A DNA stretch of 64,000 nucleotides from Proteus vulgaris (GCF_033708015.1 NZ_CP137920.1:3286001-3350000), one strand, 5' to 3'; shown: positions 32,561 through 42,117, counted from the first letter of the stretch. Program-made: numbers and translations. The notes: generated by a model not told the origin, from the sequence alone.

Positions 32561-32887
32561 TTATGATTTAAACATTGCGTCAAGTTCACGCAAATGATTG
32601 AGTAAATCAGTCACATCTCGGCACTTATCTTCTTTAAATGCTTCTTCATAATAAGGTGCGATTGCAAATGTATTAGGTAATGGCATCTCATTTTCAATCA
32701 TTGATGACAATCGTGGAATTAATACCCACTGTAACCATTCATGAGCACTCATTGTATCAATACAGAAAGGCTCAACACTTTCAAATGCTTGTTCAGTAGG
32801 AGATTCTAATTGCCATAGCTCAATGTTCTTCATCTCTTCTTCAATCAAGAGCAATTTCGCTAAAATGCGTTGTTCTAATGTCATCAT
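32561..32887 (-). CDS. yqcC: DUF446 family protein YqcC
   Basis: A 108-aa soluble protein of unknown function, of the YqcC type. The conserved parts are the N-terminal LLLIEEEMKNIELWQ, the middle PFCIDTMSAHEWLQWVLIPRL and the acidic C-terminus. It precedes truC in E. coli as well. Upstream on the same strand lies the CsrB-like RNA with its terminator, so yqcC should have its own promoter near 32900. Confidence 0.9.
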   Translation of the reverse strand: MMTLEQRILAKLLLIEEEMKNIELWQLESPTEQAFESVEPFCIDTMSAHEWLQWVLIPRLSSMIENEMPLPNTFAIAPYYEEAFKEDKCRDVTDLLNHLRELDAMFKS

Positions 32888-32950
32888 TTATCCCTTATAT
32901 AAAACTTACGAATAAGGATAACATTGGGATGGAATAGCAGAAAACAAATA

Positions 32951-33165
32951 AAAAAATAAAAGGAGCCGAAACTCCTTTTAGACAAGAAAAATAGTTGTCT
33001 GTACAACACATGCGTCCAAGCAAGACCGTCTTTATCTATCCTTGTGATTAAATCCGTATCCACATTAATGGAAATATCCTATTTCCTGTGTCCTTGATTA
33101 CTCTACATTTTATCGGTCACCAAACAGTCCCTTAGTTGGTGGATGTAGAATGCCAATAATTGATT
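32951..33165 (-). ncRNA. csrB: CsrB-like small RNA (CsrA-sequestering)
   Basis: Between syd and yqcC, the place of csrB in E. coli, the minus strand holds about 200 nt rich in GGA motifs: GGGAC, AGGAC, AGGAA, AGGAT, TGGAT, CGGAT, AGGAT and TGGAC. Several sit in hairpin loops, as expected for CsrA sites. One is a GGAAAT/ATTTCC stem with loop AGGAT (33070-33086). Another is a CACCAA/TTGGTG stem (33118-33141) with a GGGA loop, inside an outer CTACAT/ATGTAG stem (33103-33148). The 3' end is a terminator with an 8-bp stem, 32958-32965 with 32972-32979, and a T run. CsrB binds and titrates CsrA. It is shorter than the E. coli RNA of about 370 nt. The 5' end is approximate. Confidence 0.8.
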
Positions 33166-33309
33166 AGTTAAACAACCCACAAAACAAAAGCAATTAAATA
33201 GCCAGAACTATAAATAAAATCAATAGGTTAATAACTTATTGTTCTACCTAAATAAACCAATCATATTTTTATCGATGACGTTTTTTGATAAAAAAACATA
33301 CGTTTTTTT

Positions 33310-33327
33310 TGTAAGATATATCTCACA
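33310..33327 (-). promoter_or_regulatory. UvrY (BarA-UvrY) box upstream of csrB
   Basis: The 18-bp TGTGAGATATATCTTACA on the minus strand is a near-palindrome that differs from the UvrY/GacA box TGTGAGAGATCTCTTACA, as I recall it, only in the four central bases. It lies between syd and the small RNA, about 150-170 bp upstream of the estimated RNA start, in keeping with the distal UvrY site of enterobacterial csrB. Confidence 0.75.
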
Positions 33328-33350
33328 AAAAAAAGGGGTTATAGACTACG

Positions 33351-33902
33351 TCACTCATTATATACGGCGATTAATTCTGATAGAAAAAGAGATAAATTTT
33401 CAGCTAAAACTTCTCTTTTCTTTTGACCAAAAGTTTCAAGAATGACTTCACCAGAAACATTGCACACAGAAATGATTTCATTTTCCGAATCTGTGGTACC
33501 AATAAATAATGTAGGGGTGAGTTTTAAACGTTTTTGAGTGACCAAATGTCCAATAATGTTTTCTTGTAAGCGAATAAAATCCTCTTCACTCCACACTTGG
33601 ATCAAGCTGAAGTCTATCTCTCTAAACCGAACCTGCATATCACCCGCATACTGAGTAGTAAAGTAATCGTGCAATTCAGGACGAATAATAATCCCCATCG
33701 CTTTTTCAACTTTTTCTAGTTTATCCGTTCCTATAAAAGGTTGCGGTAACCAGTAAACAACTTCATCGCCCGTTCTTGATATACAAATAGAAGGAACACC
33801 ATAAAGATCTTCACTTGCAGGAGGTAAGCCTGATTTTTCTTGCCACAAATCAACATATTTTTGCGTAAAGGCTTTTAATTCAGAGGAGATATTTTCAGTC
33901 AT
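33351..33902 (-). CDS. syd: SecY-interacting protein Syd
   Basis: Syd binds SecY at the cytoplasmic face of the membrane and is thought to monitor translocon assembly. The 183-aa protein contains the conserved WYLPQPF-like region VVYWLPQPFIG, the concave-surface segment RLQENIIGHLVTQKRLKL, and PTLFIGTT. It lies next to csrB and divergent from queF, as in E. coli, with a 156-bp divergent promoter region between syd and queF. Confidence 0.94.
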   Translation of the reverse strand: MTENISSELKAFTQKYVDLWQEKSGLPPASEDLYGVPSICISRTGDEVVYWLPQPFIGTDKLEKVEKAMGIIIRPELHDYFTTQYAGDMQVRFREIDFSLIQVWSEEDFIRLQENIIGHLVTQKRLKLTPTLFIGTTDSENEIISVCNVSGEVILETFGQKKREVLAENLSLFLSELIAVYNE

Positions 33903-33990
33903 GATTATCTGTTTTATCTATTAAAATAAGAGTTCCCTTTATGTTACCTGATTATGTCACTAATTCAGAGCATCAAACATAAAGCATTCA

Positions 33991-34016
33991 TATACTATTG
34001 ATGTTTCAATAGTATA
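33991..34016. promoter_or_regulatory. Perfect 11-bp palindrome in the syd-queF promoter region
   Basis: The arms TATACTATTGA (33991-34001) and its exact complement (34006-34016) flank TGTT. Each arm contains TATACT, a -10-like hexamer, one per strand, and TATAAT follows at 34013-34018 on the plus strand. It is about 43 bp before the queF start. It could be an operator or a leader hairpin; I do not recognise the regulator. Confidence 0.5.
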
Positions 34017-34058
34017 ATTAACCTTCTTTTATTTTCAGCTAAAGTTAGGATGTAAATT

Positions 34059-34904
34059 ATGTCTTTATATCAAGGTGATAAATCTCTTGAAGCATTATCT
34101 CTGGGCAAAGAGACTCAATATCATGATCAATATGATGCTGGATTATTGCAAGGTGTGCCACGTAGCCTTAATCGAGATTCACTCTCTTTAACTGCTGAAA
34201 ATTTACCTTTTCATGGTGGTGACATTTGGACTATGTACGAGCTCTCATGGCTTAATAATAGAGGCTTACCACAAGTTGCTATTGGTCATGTTGAATTAGA
34301 TGCTACCACTGAAAATCTTATTGAATCGAAAAGTTTTAAGTTATATCTCAACAGTTTTAATCAAACTCGTTTTGAAAGTTGGGATGCCGTCGAAAAAACC
34401 TTACTTAACGATTTAACGACTTGTGCTAAAGGCAACGTTAACCTGACTATTTATCCACTTTCGCATTTTACATCACAACCTATTGTTGATTTTGCTGGAG
34501 AGTGTATTGATGAACAAGATATTGAAATTGATAATTATCAGTTTGATACGCAATGGTTAAACGAATCGACAACCGATACACTCGTTGAAGAAACTCTGGT
34601 TAGCCATCTGTTAAAATCAAATTGCCTTATTACCAATCAACCGGATTGGGGATCAGTCGCTATTCAATATAAGGGGAAAAAGATTAATCGTGAAAAACTA
34701 CTGCGCTATTTAGTTTCATTTAGACAACACAATGAATTTCATGAACAGTGTGTTGAGCGAATTTTTCACGATATCATGCAATTATGTGCACCAGAAACAT
34801 TAACTGTTTATGCAAGATATACGCGACGTGGTGGATTAGACATCAACCCTTGGCGTAGTAATTGTGAATTTGTTCCAGAAATTAATCGATTAGCTAGACA
34901 ATAA
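34059..34904 (+). CDS. queF: NADPH-dependent 7-cyano-7-deazaguanine reductase
   Basis: QueF reduces preQ0 to preQ1 in queuosine synthesis. The 281-aa protein is the two-domain (YqcD) type. The catalytic Cys is in [18 protein letters not shown] near residue 190, and the substrate Glu and NADPH residues are in [19 protein letters not shown]. The final [13 protein letters not shown] is conserved. No preQ1 riboswitch motif is visible upstream, but a perfect palindrome is. Confidence 0.97.
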   Translation: MSLYQGDKSLEALSLGKETQYHDQYDAGLLQGVPRSLNRDSLSLTAENLPFHGGDIWTMYELSWLNNRGLPQVAIGHVELDATTENLIESKSFKLYLNSFNQTRFESWDAVEKTLLNDLTTCAKGNVNLTIYPLSHFTSQPIVDFAGECIDEQDIEIDNYQFDTQWLNESTTDTLVEETLVSHLLKSNCLITNQPDWGSVAIQYKGKKINREKLLRYLVSFRQHNEFHEQCVERIFHDIMQLCAPETLTVYARYTRRGGLDINPWRSNCEFVPEINRLARQ

Positions 34905-34995
34905 CGGGAATAATGCCTGTATGTTAATATGATCTGTGTTATATCAAGATCAGTTGCACTTCAGTTTGTTATTTCAGGAGAAAAAGGAGTCCTAC

Positions 34996-36363
34996 GTGAT
35001 AACTCATGTCAGCCCATTAGGTTCCATGGATCTGCTTTCACAGCTAGAAGTTGATATGCTAAAGAGAACCGCAAGCAGTGATCTTTACCAGCTGTTTCGC
35101 AATTGTTCTCTTGCTGTACTCAACTCTGGTAGCCTTACTGATAGTAGTAAAGAGCTGTTATCTAAATACCAAGATTTTGATATTAACGTACTGCGCCGTG
35201 AACGTGGCGTAAAACTAGAGTTAGTCAATCCTCCTGAAGACGCCTTTGTTGACGGAAAAATTATTCGCTCGCTACAAGCTAACTTATTTGCAGTGCTTCG
35301 TGACATATTGTTTGTTCACGGGCAAATCACGACAGCAAAACGTGATCTGCACCTGAACTTAGAAAATAGTACTCATATCACTAATACTATATTCTCCATT
35401 TTGCGTAATGCTCGAGCGCTTCATATTGATGAAGATCCTAATATGATCGTTTGCTGGGGGGGGCACTCAATTAATGAAACTGAATACCTTTACGGCAGAA
35501 AAGTAGGTAACGAATTAGGGTTACGCGAACTCAATATCTGCACTGGCTGTGGACCTGGTGCGATGGAAGCACCAATGAAAGGGGCTGCTGTTGGTCATGC
35601 CCAACAACGTTATAGAAATAGTCGTTTTATTGGTATGACAGAGCCTTCAATCATTGCGGCTGAGCCACCAAATCCATTAGTTAACGAACTGATTATTATG
35701 CCAGATATTGAAAAACGTCTGGAATCTTTCGTGCGAATTGGGCATGGCATTATTATTTTCCCTGGCGGTGTAGGGACAGCGGAAGAATTACTGTATCTGC
35801 TTGGTATTCTTATGTCTCCAGAAAACCAAGATCAAGTATTACCACTGATTTTAACTGGTCCTAAAGAGAGTGCAGACTACTTTAATGTACTCGATGACTT
35901 TATCGCCAATACATTAGGTGACGAAGCTCGACGCCATTACCAAATTATTATTGATGATGCGTCTGAAGTTGCTCGTATCATGAAAAAATATATGCCTTTA
36001 GTAAAAGATAATCGTCGTAGTACTGGTGATGCTTATAGTTTTAACTGGTCAATGAAGATCAATGCGGATTTACAGCTTCCTTTTGAACCAACGCATGAAA
36101 ATATGGCATCGCTTAACTTAAGTACCGATCAATCACCTGAAAAATTAGCTGCTGACTTACGTCGCGCATTCTCCGGTATTGTTGCAGGTAACGTAAAAGA
36201 AGTGGGGATGAAAGCGATTGAAGCTTACGGTCCTTATAAAATTCATGGCGATCGTGAAATAATGCGTCGCATGGATATTTTATTAGCGGGCTTCGTTGAG
36301 CAACATCGAATGAAACTTCCGGGCGGTACAGCTTACCAACCATGTTACGAGATTATCAGCTGA
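34996..36363 (+). CDS. ppnN: Pyrimidine/purine nucleotide 5'-monophosphate nucleosidase
   Basis: PpnN (YgdH) splits nucleotide monophosphates into base and ribose-5-phosphate and is stimulated by (p)ppGpp. I start at a GTG at 34996 ([12 protein letters not shown]), which has AAGGAG 6 bases upstream and gives 455 aa, the E. coli length being 454; a TTG-led frame 20 codons longer lacks support. The LOG-like nucleotide motif [14 protein letters not shown] is present, along with [19 protein letters not shown]. The run of eight G at 35456-35463 is in frame. In E. coli sdaC and sdaB separate it from xni, but here xni follows after 6 bp. Confidence 0.96.
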   Translation: MITHVSPLGSMDLLSQLEVDMLKRTASSDLYQLFRNCSLAVLNSGSLTDSSKELLSKYQDFDINVLRRERGVKLELVNPPEDAFVDGKIIRSLQANLFAVLRDILFVHGQITTAKRDLHLNLENSTHITNTIFSILRNARALHIDEDPNMIVCWGGHSINETEYLYGRKVGNELGLRELNICTGCGPGAMEAPMKGAAVGHAQQRYRNSRFIGMTEPSIIAAEPPNPLVNELIIMPDIEKRLESFVRIGHGIIIFPGGVGTAEELLYLLGILMSPENQDQVLPLILTGPKESADYFNVLDDFIANTLGDEARRHYQIIIDDASEVARIMKKYMPLVKDNRRSTGDAYSFNWSMKINADLQLPFEPTHENMASLNLSTDQSPEKLAADLRRAFSGIVAGNVKEVGMKAIEAYGPYKIHGDREIMRRMDILLAGFVEQHRMKLPGGTAYQPCYEIIS

Positions 36364-36369
36364 TTTATT

Positions 36370-37119
36370 ATGATACATTTGCTGATAATTGATGCTTTGA
36401 ACCTGATCCGTCGCATTCATGCGGCGTCAGGTTCTTCCTGTCAAACTGTGTGTGAACAGAGTATCAATCAACTACTTGGTCATACACAACCGACTCATGC
36501 CGTCGCGGTCTTTGATGAAGATGACAGAGATAATAGTTGGCGACATCAACTCTTACCCGATTATAAAGCGGGTCGTACACCAATGCCTGATGATTTACGA
36601 CAACAATTGCCTAAAATTAAAGCAATGTTACTCAATTTAGGCATACAAAGCTGGCACTCAGGTGGTGATGAAGCAGATGATGTTGCTGCAACGTTGGCAA
36701 CCAAAGTCGCAAATGCAGGCTTTCGAGTCACGATTATTTCAACAGATAAAGGTTATTGCCAATTACTTTCTCCCTCTATTCGTATACGTGATTATTTTCA
36801 ACGACGCTGGTTAGATTTAGAATTTATTAAAGCTGAATTTGGTGTCGCCCCTTCCCAATTGACCGACTATTGGGGATTAACAGGAGTAAGTAGTAGTAAA
36901 GTTGCCGGCGTTCCTGGAATTGGCCCTAAAAGTGCGACTGAGCTTTTACAAATTTACCCAGATCTCGAATCGCTCTATCAACATATTGATGATGTTCCTA
37001 CTAAATGGCAAAACAAACTTATTACCCATAAAGGATCTGCATTTATCAGTCGGAAAATCACGACGTTACGTACTGATATTCATTTAAACGGTAATTTACA
37101 ACAGTTACGTTTAAAATAG
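36370..37119 (+). CDS. xni: Flap endonuclease Xni (ExoIX)
   Basis: Xni is a paralogue of the 5' nuclease domain of Pol I and acts on DNA flaps. The 249-aa protein starts [17 protein letters not shown] and contains [22 protein letters not shown] and the helix-hairpin-helix [14 protein letters not shown]. Some metal-site acidic residues of FEN proteins are absent in this family, and I did not test which are missing here. It lies 6 bp after ppnN and shares a terminator with the convergent rlmM. Confidence 0.94.
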   Translation: MIHLLIIDALNLIRRIHAASGSSCQTVCEQSINQLLGHTQPTHAVAVFDEDDRDNSWRHQLLPDYKAGRTPMPDDLRQQLPKIKAMLLNLGIQSWHSGGDEADDVAATLATKVANAGFRVTIISTDKGYCQLLSPSIRIRDYFQRRWLDLEFIKAEFGVAPSQLTDYWGLTGVSSSKVAGVPGIGPKSATELLQIYPDLESLYQHIDDVPTKWQNKLITHKGSAFISRKITTLRTDIHLNGNLQQLRLK

Positions 37120-37149
37120 CTAATATCTTTGAATGACGAAATTTCATAA

Positions 37150-37185
37150 AAAAAGCTAAGCTTCTATTTATCAGCTTAGCTTTTT
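37150..37185. terminator. Bidirectional terminator between xni and rlmM
   Basis: A perfect 13-bp stem (37150-37162 with 37173-37185), a 10-nt loop, and A and T runs on its outer arms lie between two convergent genes. Confidence 0.85.
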
Positions 37186-37219
37186 ATTATCATCAATAAA
37201 GGATGTGCTTTAAGCGTTT

Positions 37220-38317
37220 TTAGAACTCACGATCGGGTCGATAAGCAGCCCAAATATTTTGAATATGAACTGTTATTTCTTCTCTATCGTGATAAAGGTG
37301 CTTAGCTTGGATCTTAGCATTAATCCCTTTTTCCGCTAACTCTGACTTTATTTTTTCAAGGATATGAGAGACTTCCTCATAACGCTTTTTCATTGGCAAT
37401 TTTAGGTTAAAAATAGCTTCACGACACCATTCATTAGCAATCCAAGTTGTCATTAATGCAGCAACTTTAGCTGGTTTTTCAACCATATCACAAACAAGCC
37501 ATGTGATATTTTTAGAAGTGGGCTCGAATTTAAAACCATCAACTTGGTGATGACGAACTTGTCCTGTATCCATCAAAGATTGTGCCATTGGACCATTATC
37601 AACAGCATGTACCATCATACTGCGTTTCACTAATTGATATGTCCAACCGCCAGGGCAGGCGCCTAAATCCACCGCTTTCATTCCACTTGCTAAGCGCTCT
37701 TCCCACTCCTCATAAGGAATGAAAATATGAAATGCTTCTTCAAGCTTTAATGTCGAACGGCTTGGTGCATCGGATGGGAATTTTAATCGAGGAATACCCA
37801 TATAAAATGCAGAATTATTAAAACTATAGGAATAGCCTACATAACAACATCCCGGTGCAATAAAAAACACATGGATAATAGGACGGCTAAAATTCTCGAC
37901 TTTCAGCAAGATTTTCTCATCACGTAAATGATGACGTAATGGCACAGTAAATTTACGACAGAATTTTAATAATTCCTTGCTTTCGTTAGTGTCTGCAACT
38001 TCAACTCGAAGCTCACCCGCTTTTTCGACAACGCCTTTTAGCATTCCAACAATCGGTGTAATTCTATCTTCTGGCGGTAAATCTTTAAGTAATTCACCCG
38101 TCACAAACATCTGACGAGCAAAGATTAATTCACGGAAATTAACTTCACGCGCGATCTTGTCAGCTTCACCTTCTTGGTAACATTCAAAGATCACATAACC
38201 ACTCCCCTCTTTAACACGAGGAAAACCGTAAACACCGATTTGACTAGCTTTATCCGTAATCTCCGCCGCGCACTCTTTTTCAAAACCTTGGCGACAATAT
38301 AATGCAACTTTATTCAT
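37220..38317 (-). CDS. rlmM: 23S rRNA C2498 2'-O-ribose methyltransferase
   Basis: RlmM methylates the ribose of C2498 in the peptidyl-transferase loop. The 365-aa protein has an N-terminal THUMP-like domain and a C-terminal Rossmann methyltransferase with the SAM motif [16 protein letters not shown] near residues 216-231, then [10 protein letters not shown]. The 5' end of the gene overlaps the ygdD stop by 8 bases, so the two are translationally coupled. Confidence 0.97.
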   Translation of the reverse strand: MNKVALYCRQGFEKECAAEITDKASQIGVYGFPRVKEGSGYVIFECYQEGEADKIAREVNFRELIFARQMFVTGELLKDLPPEDRITPIVGMLKGVVEKAGELRVEVADTNESKELLKFCRKFTVPLRHHLRDEKILLKVENFSRPIIHVFFIAPGCCYVGYSYSFNNSAFYMGIPRLKFPSDAPSRSTLKLEEAFHIFIPYEEWEERLASGMKAVDLGACPGGWTYQLVKRSMMVHAVDNGPMAQSLMDTGQVRHHQVDGFKFEPTSKNITWLVCDMVEKPAKVAALMTTWIANEWCREAIFNLKLPMKKRYEEVSHILEKIKSELAEKGINAKIQAKHLYHDREEITVHIQNIWAAYRPDREF

Positions 38318-38705
38318 GGCGAGACGCCGGTGCCCTTAGACGCAAAGCGCCAATAAAAATTAAAGCCCAACCAATAAGAAAACTAAATCCACCAATTGGC
38401 GTAAAATAAGATAATAATCTAACTTGTGTTAGCGCCATACAATAAAGGCTACCGCTGAAAAGTAGAATGCCAACACCAAAAAAAATACCCGCCCAATAAA
38501 ACCATAAAATAATTTTACGCATTAATATTGCCGCGATCCCGACAAGCAATAAAGTATGGACGATTTGGTAACGCATCGCTAACTGAATGTATTCCCAATG
38601 TTGTGGCGATAAATGAGGTGCAAGCTTATGCGTTGCAAATGCACCAAAAGCAACATAAAAGAAACCACTAATCGCGGAAAACATAAGCAATGTACGACTA
38701 TTCAC
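38310..38705 (-). CDS. ygdD: DUF423 membrane protein YgdD
   Basis: A 131-aa inner-membrane protein of unknown function with four predicted hydrophobic helices. The sequence [19 protein letters not shown] and the loop [16 protein letters not shown] match the DUF423 family. It lies between gcvA and rlmM, as in E. coli, and overlaps rlmM by 8 bases. Confidence 0.93.
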   Translation of the reverse strand: MNSRTLLMFSAISGFFYVAFGAFATHKLAPHLSPQHWEYIQLAMRYQIVHTLLLVGIAAILMRKIILWFYWAGIFFGVGILLFSGSLYCMALTQVRLLSYFTPIGGFSFLIGWALIFIGALRLRAPASRHE

Positions 38706-38748
38706 TGTTTATTCCTTCCTATCTAGAAGATATTTGCCAATTGCAATA

Positions 38749-39669
38749 TTAAGATGATGTCAGTAAACCCAGCTTTTCTTGCTCATTCGCTGCTTGAGAT
38801 AAAATCCATTGGCGAAAAGCCGCAATTTTACCCAATTCAGCCTGACTATCTTGGCAAACTAAATAAAATGCATTTTTACTGACAAGGACATCTGGAAAAG
38901 GTCTTACTAATCGACCCGATTCTATTTCACTACGTGCCATCACATTATTAACTAATGCAACGCCTTGTCCATGTACAGCAGCCTGTATCACCATTGAACT
39001 ATGGCTAAAAATAGGCCCTTGTTGCACATTTATCTGATTTTGTATCTCTAATTGACGCACATAAGCTTGCCAATCTCGACGAGATGTATCATGCAGTAGT
39101 GTATGATAAATCAGATCGGATGGGGTTTTTAGTGGTTTTTCACCGGTAAGTAAAGATGGAGCACAAACTGGGATCAAATATTCCGCATAAAGGCGGTCTG
39201 TACGTAATCCGGTCCAATTCCCCCGACCATAAAAAATGGCGACATCAACATCGTCAGCCAGCTTATCTTCTTCTCTATCAACAGCCTGAATGCGTACATC
39301 AATTCCCGGATAAGCTTGATTAAATCCAGACAGTCGTGGTACTAGCCATTGAATAGCAAAACTTGGAGAAAGGCTAACGGTAAGTGCACCTTTCGCGCTT
39401 CGGGCTAATAATTTGCGAGTTGCCTCGTTAATTGATGAGAAAATTTCCTTAATATCGAGGTAATAGCTCTGCCCTTCTTCTGTTAATAAAAGAGAACGGT
39501 TACGTCTTCTAAATAATTTTAACCCAAGGAATTCTTCTAATGTTTTAATTTGATGGCTCACTGCTGCTTGTGTCACAAATAGTTCTTCAGCGGCTTTAGT
39601 AAAACTTAAATGACGTGCCGCTGAATCAAAAACCCTAAGCGCATTTAATGGCGGTAAACGTTTAGACAT
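38749..39669 (-). CDS. gcvA: Glycine cleavage system transcriptional regulator GcvA
   Basis: GcvA is a LysR-type regulator that activates gcvTHP and gcvB when glycine is present and represses them when purines are plentiful. The 306-aa protein has its winged helix-turn-helix at about residues 20-65 (SFTKAAEELFVTQAAVSHQIK), followed by the effector domain. It is divergent from gcvB, 123 bp away, an arrangement that lets one protein control both its own gene and the small RNA. Confidence 0.96.
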   Translation of the reverse strand: MSKRLPPLNALRVFDSAARHLSFTKAAEELFVTQAAVSHQIKTLEEFLGLKLFRRRNRSLLLTEEGQSYYLDIKEIFSSINEATRKLLARSAKGALTVSLSPSFAIQWLVPRLSGFNQAYPGIDVRIQAVDREEDKLADDVDVAIFYGRGNWTGLRTDRLYAEYLIPVCAPSLLTGEKPLKTPSDLIYHTLLHDTSRRDWQAYVRQLEIQNQINVQQGPIFSHSSMVIQAAVHGQGVALVNNVMARSEIESGRLVRPFPDVLVSKNAFYLVCQDSQAELGKIAAFRQWILSQAANEQEKLGLLTSS

Positions 39670-39757
39670 ATTCGGTTCTTAAACCCCTATTTTGACGATT
39701 AGTAGACCCTAACTTTCATCATTAGTTTTTTTTATGCGAAGCATTATAAATTGTCCC

Positions 39758-39786
39758 TTGATGATTAGCCAGTAAATACCTATAGT
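39758..39786 (+). promoter_or_regulatory. gcvB promoter
   Basis: TTGATG (39758-39763) and TATAGT (39781-39786) are 17 bp apart, and the mapped-type GcvB start ACTTCC lies 6 bases after the -10. This is a good sigma-70 promoter. GcvA binding sites would lie just upstream, in the gap to gcvA. Confidence 0.75.
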
Positions 39787-39792
39787 AAGCGC

Positions 39793-39991
39793 ACTTCCTA
39801 AGCCGGAACGAAAAGTTGTGTAGTAGTCATACTACAAAACTTTTGGCTTTGTGGTTGTGATGTTGTGTTTGCAAGTTGTCTGGAAATTCCAGACTTAGTA
39901 GCTGATGCTACTGTTTTTTTTCACTTCCTGTACATTTACCCTGTCTGTCCATAGTGATTTTATAGTGCACCGCCAAGGCGGTGCTTTTTTT
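39793..39991 (+). ncRNA. gcvB: GcvB small RNA
   Basis: GcvB represses many amino-acid and peptide transport mRNAs through Hfq. The 199-nt RNA begins ACTTCC and keeps the E. coli layout: a first hairpin, a single-stranded GU-rich seed R1 (about 39851-39873), an internal T-rich pause terminator after GTAGC/GCTAC, the seed block CACTTCCTGTACATTTACCC, and the final terminator GCACCGCC/GGCGGTGC with seven T. From recall, R1 is 8 nt shorter than in E. coli. Confidence 0.95.
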
Positions 39992-40332
39992 ATTCCCTAT
40001 TTTTCTCTACTTTTTAATTATTCACACACACCATTTTGATGTTTTCATCCATTTTTTATAATGAATTTATCATCATTATTCTAAAAAACTCACCGCAAAT
40101 TATCCCCAATAAATTTAAACAAGAAAAAAATAGGATATTAATCTGCTCTCAGTGATTTTTTATTGAATGAACTTTCATCACCTTAATCGTGTTATTATGG
40201 GCGCAATGACCCATAACAAACCGATAATCTCAGGTTTCCGTTATAAATAAATATAATTAACCGTATAATCTATACGCCCTGTTTTTAACGACAAATCACG
40301 AAAATTTATTCGTCTACCAATACAGCCTAATT
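39992..40332. other. AT-rich gap before csdA, one small inverted repeat
   Basis: No gene is visible in this stretch. A 7-bp inverted repeat TTATGGG/CCCATAA (40195-40216) with an 8-nt loop lies 117 bp before csdA, next to the -10-like TATTAT at 40193-40198. It may be part of the csdA promoter or operator; no -35 is convincing. Confidence 0.35.
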
Positions 40333-41544
40333 ATGAACGTATTTTCACCTGATTTATTTCGACAACAATTTCCTGCCCTCCAAGAAAAAACGATTTATCT
40401 CGATAGTGCAGCAACCGCATTAAAGCCTCTTGCCATGATAGAAGCCTCAGATGCGTTTTATCGCCATAATTTTGCGACGGTTCACCGTAGCCAATATCAG
40501 CATGCTAAAGAGACAACGCAACAATATGAGGCGGCACGCAAACAAGTTGCCGAACTCATTAAGAGTGCGGATAGTGATACGATTATTTGGACAAAAGGCA
40601 CCACAGAATCCCTCAACTTTATTGCTCAAGGTTATTTTCGTCCACGCTTACAAGCCGGTGATGAAATAATTGTTAGTGAGCAAGAGCATCATGCAAACCT
40701 TATTCCTTGGTTGATACTGGCGGAACAAACAGGCGCACGAGTGATCCGCTGGACAATTGAAGATCATTTTTTACCTTCAATTGATAGCTTAAATACTTTA
40801 ATCAATAAGCGGACACGAATTGTCGCGATTAGCCAAATGTCGAATGTGACAGGCGCTCAAATCGCATTAGATAAAGTGTCTCAATGTGTTCATCAATATG
40901 ATAACTGCTTACTGGTTGTCGATGGAGCACAAGGTATTGCGCATCACCCAACAGATGTCACCACACTTGATATCGATTTCTATGTTTTTTCTGCTCATAA
41001 ACTTTATGGCCCGAATGGATTAGGCATTTGTTATGGCAAACGAAAACATTTAGAGGAGATGGCACCTTGGCATGGTGGCGGAAAGATGCTAACTAACGCA
41101 ACATTTGATGGTTTTACTCCAGCCCCTATTCCTCAGCGTTTTGAAGCAGGAACACCTAACATTGCGGGTGTTATTGCATTTTCAGCCACATTAGCATGGT
41201 TAGAAAAACAAGATATGTATCATGCGAACCAATATGCTCTTGAGCTTGCTGAAGAAGCGGAGAAGCGTCTCAGTGACCTAAATGGGTTTATCAGTTACCG
41301 AGCCGCCAACTCATCGGTTGTTTCTTTCAATTTCGAAGGCATTCATCATAGTGATTTAGCAACATTAATCACAGAGAAAGGTATTGCATTACGTACAGGG
41401 CAACACTGCGCACAACCCCTTATTGATTCATTAAATATTTCAGGCTGTTTACGCATTTCTTTTATGCCTTATAATCAGCACGCGGATATTGATGCTTTTA
41501 TTGATGCCATTAAATTTGCTCTAACACTCTTAAAAGATGAATAA
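40333..41544 (+). CDS. csdA: Cysteine desulfurase CsdA
   Basis: CsdA takes sulfur from cysteine and passes it to CsdE, and on to TcdA-linked and Fe-S work. The 403-aa class V aminotransferase-fold enzyme has the PLP lysine K223 in FSAHKLYGP and the persulfide Cys359 in RTGQHCAQP. It is the SufS-like group II type. It lies 5 bp upstream of its partner csdE, with tcdA close by on the opposite strand, as in E. coli. Confidence 0.96.
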   Translation: MNVFSPDLFRQQFPALQEKTIYLDSAATALKPLAMIEASDAFYRHNFATVHRSQYQHAKETTQQYEAARKQVAELIKSADSDTIIWTKGTTESLNFIAQGYFRPRLQAGDEIIVSEQEHHANLIPWLILAEQTGARVIRWTIEDHFLPSIDSLNTLINKRTRIVAISQMSNVTGAQIALDKVSQCVHQYDNCLLVVDGAQGIAHHPTDVTTLDIDFYVFSAHKLYGPNGLGICYGKRKHLEEMAPWHGGGKMLTNATFDGFTPAPIPQRFEAGTPNIAGVIAFSATLAWLEKQDMYHANQYALELAEEAEKRLSDLNGFISYRAANSSVVSFNFEGIHHSDLATLITEKGIALRTGQHCAQPLIDSLNISGCLRISFMPYNQHADIDAFIDAIKFALTLLKDE

Positions 41545-41549
41545 TTGAA

Positions 41550-42002
41550 ATGAATAACAACACCTCTCTGCTGGCAACTCAGCATCCATTTGGTCATGAA
41601 ATTACCTTAGCGATCTTGCTTGAAGATTTCCAAAAATCAAAAGCATGGGAAGACAAATATCGTCAATTAATTCAACTTTCGCGTAAATTACCTACATTAC
41701 CCGATGAGTTAAAAACAACAGAAAAAGAGATCAAGGGATGTGAGAACAGAGTATGGCTAGGTGTCGAGTTAAATAATGACGGCAAATACCATGTTTATGG
41801 TGATAGTGATGGTCGTATTGTAAAAGGCTTACTAACGATTATTTTAGCTGCTGTTGAAAATAAAACGGCGCAAGAAATAGCGGATATCAATATGTTAGCG
41901 ATTTTTGAGCAATTAGGGTTGGCTAATCAAATTAGCCAATCTCGTACTGACGGAGTGAATGCAATCATCACGCGATTGAAATCACTCACCTCCCAGTATT
42001 AA
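41550..42002 (+). CDS. csdE: Sulfur acceptor CsdE
   Basis: CsdE accepts the persulfide from CsdA and stimulates its activity. The 150-aa SufE-fold protein has the acceptor Cys64 in EIKGCENRVWLG. It contains the conserved DGRIVKGLLTIILA and ends in a helical region. It is the second gene of a csdA-csdE operon; the region after its stop is a repeat array that also ends tcdA on the other strand. Confidence 0.96.
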   Translation: MNNNTSLLATQHPFGHEITLAILLEDFQKSKAWEDKYRQLIQLSRKLPTLPDELKTTEKEIKGCENRVWLGVELNNDGKYHVYGDSDGRIVKGLLTIILAAVENKTAQEIADINMLAIFEQLGLANQISQSRTDGVNAIITRLKSLTSQY

Positions 42003-42006
42003 GTTT

Positions 42007-42068
42007 GATACTCTAAATAATTCAAGTCACAGCTAGGCGACAAGTGATTGAGTCGCTAGAAGCATATA
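42007..42068. repeat. Left half of an ERIC-family repeat
   Basis: This 62-nt copy of the left half of the element at 42118 differs at three positions over the shared length. It starts GATACTCTAAATAATTCAAG. It lacks a right half, which is the part found in extra copies further on. Confidence 0.8.
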
Positions 42069-42117
42069 ACCTGTGATCAAAAATAAAATTTATTAATAAG
42101 TTAATATATAACAAGTC

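Noticed and set aside
33903..34058. preQ1 riboswitch before queF
   Set aside because: No preQ1 aptamer pattern is visible; the only structure is the perfect palindrome at 33991-34016.
35456..35463. Run of eight G in ppnN as a frameshift
   Set aside because: The frame reads CWGGHS through it and the rest of the protein is conserved.
40195..40216. Terminator before csdA
   Set aside because: The 7-bp stem has no T run on either strand and gcvB already has a strong terminator upstream at 39966-39991.
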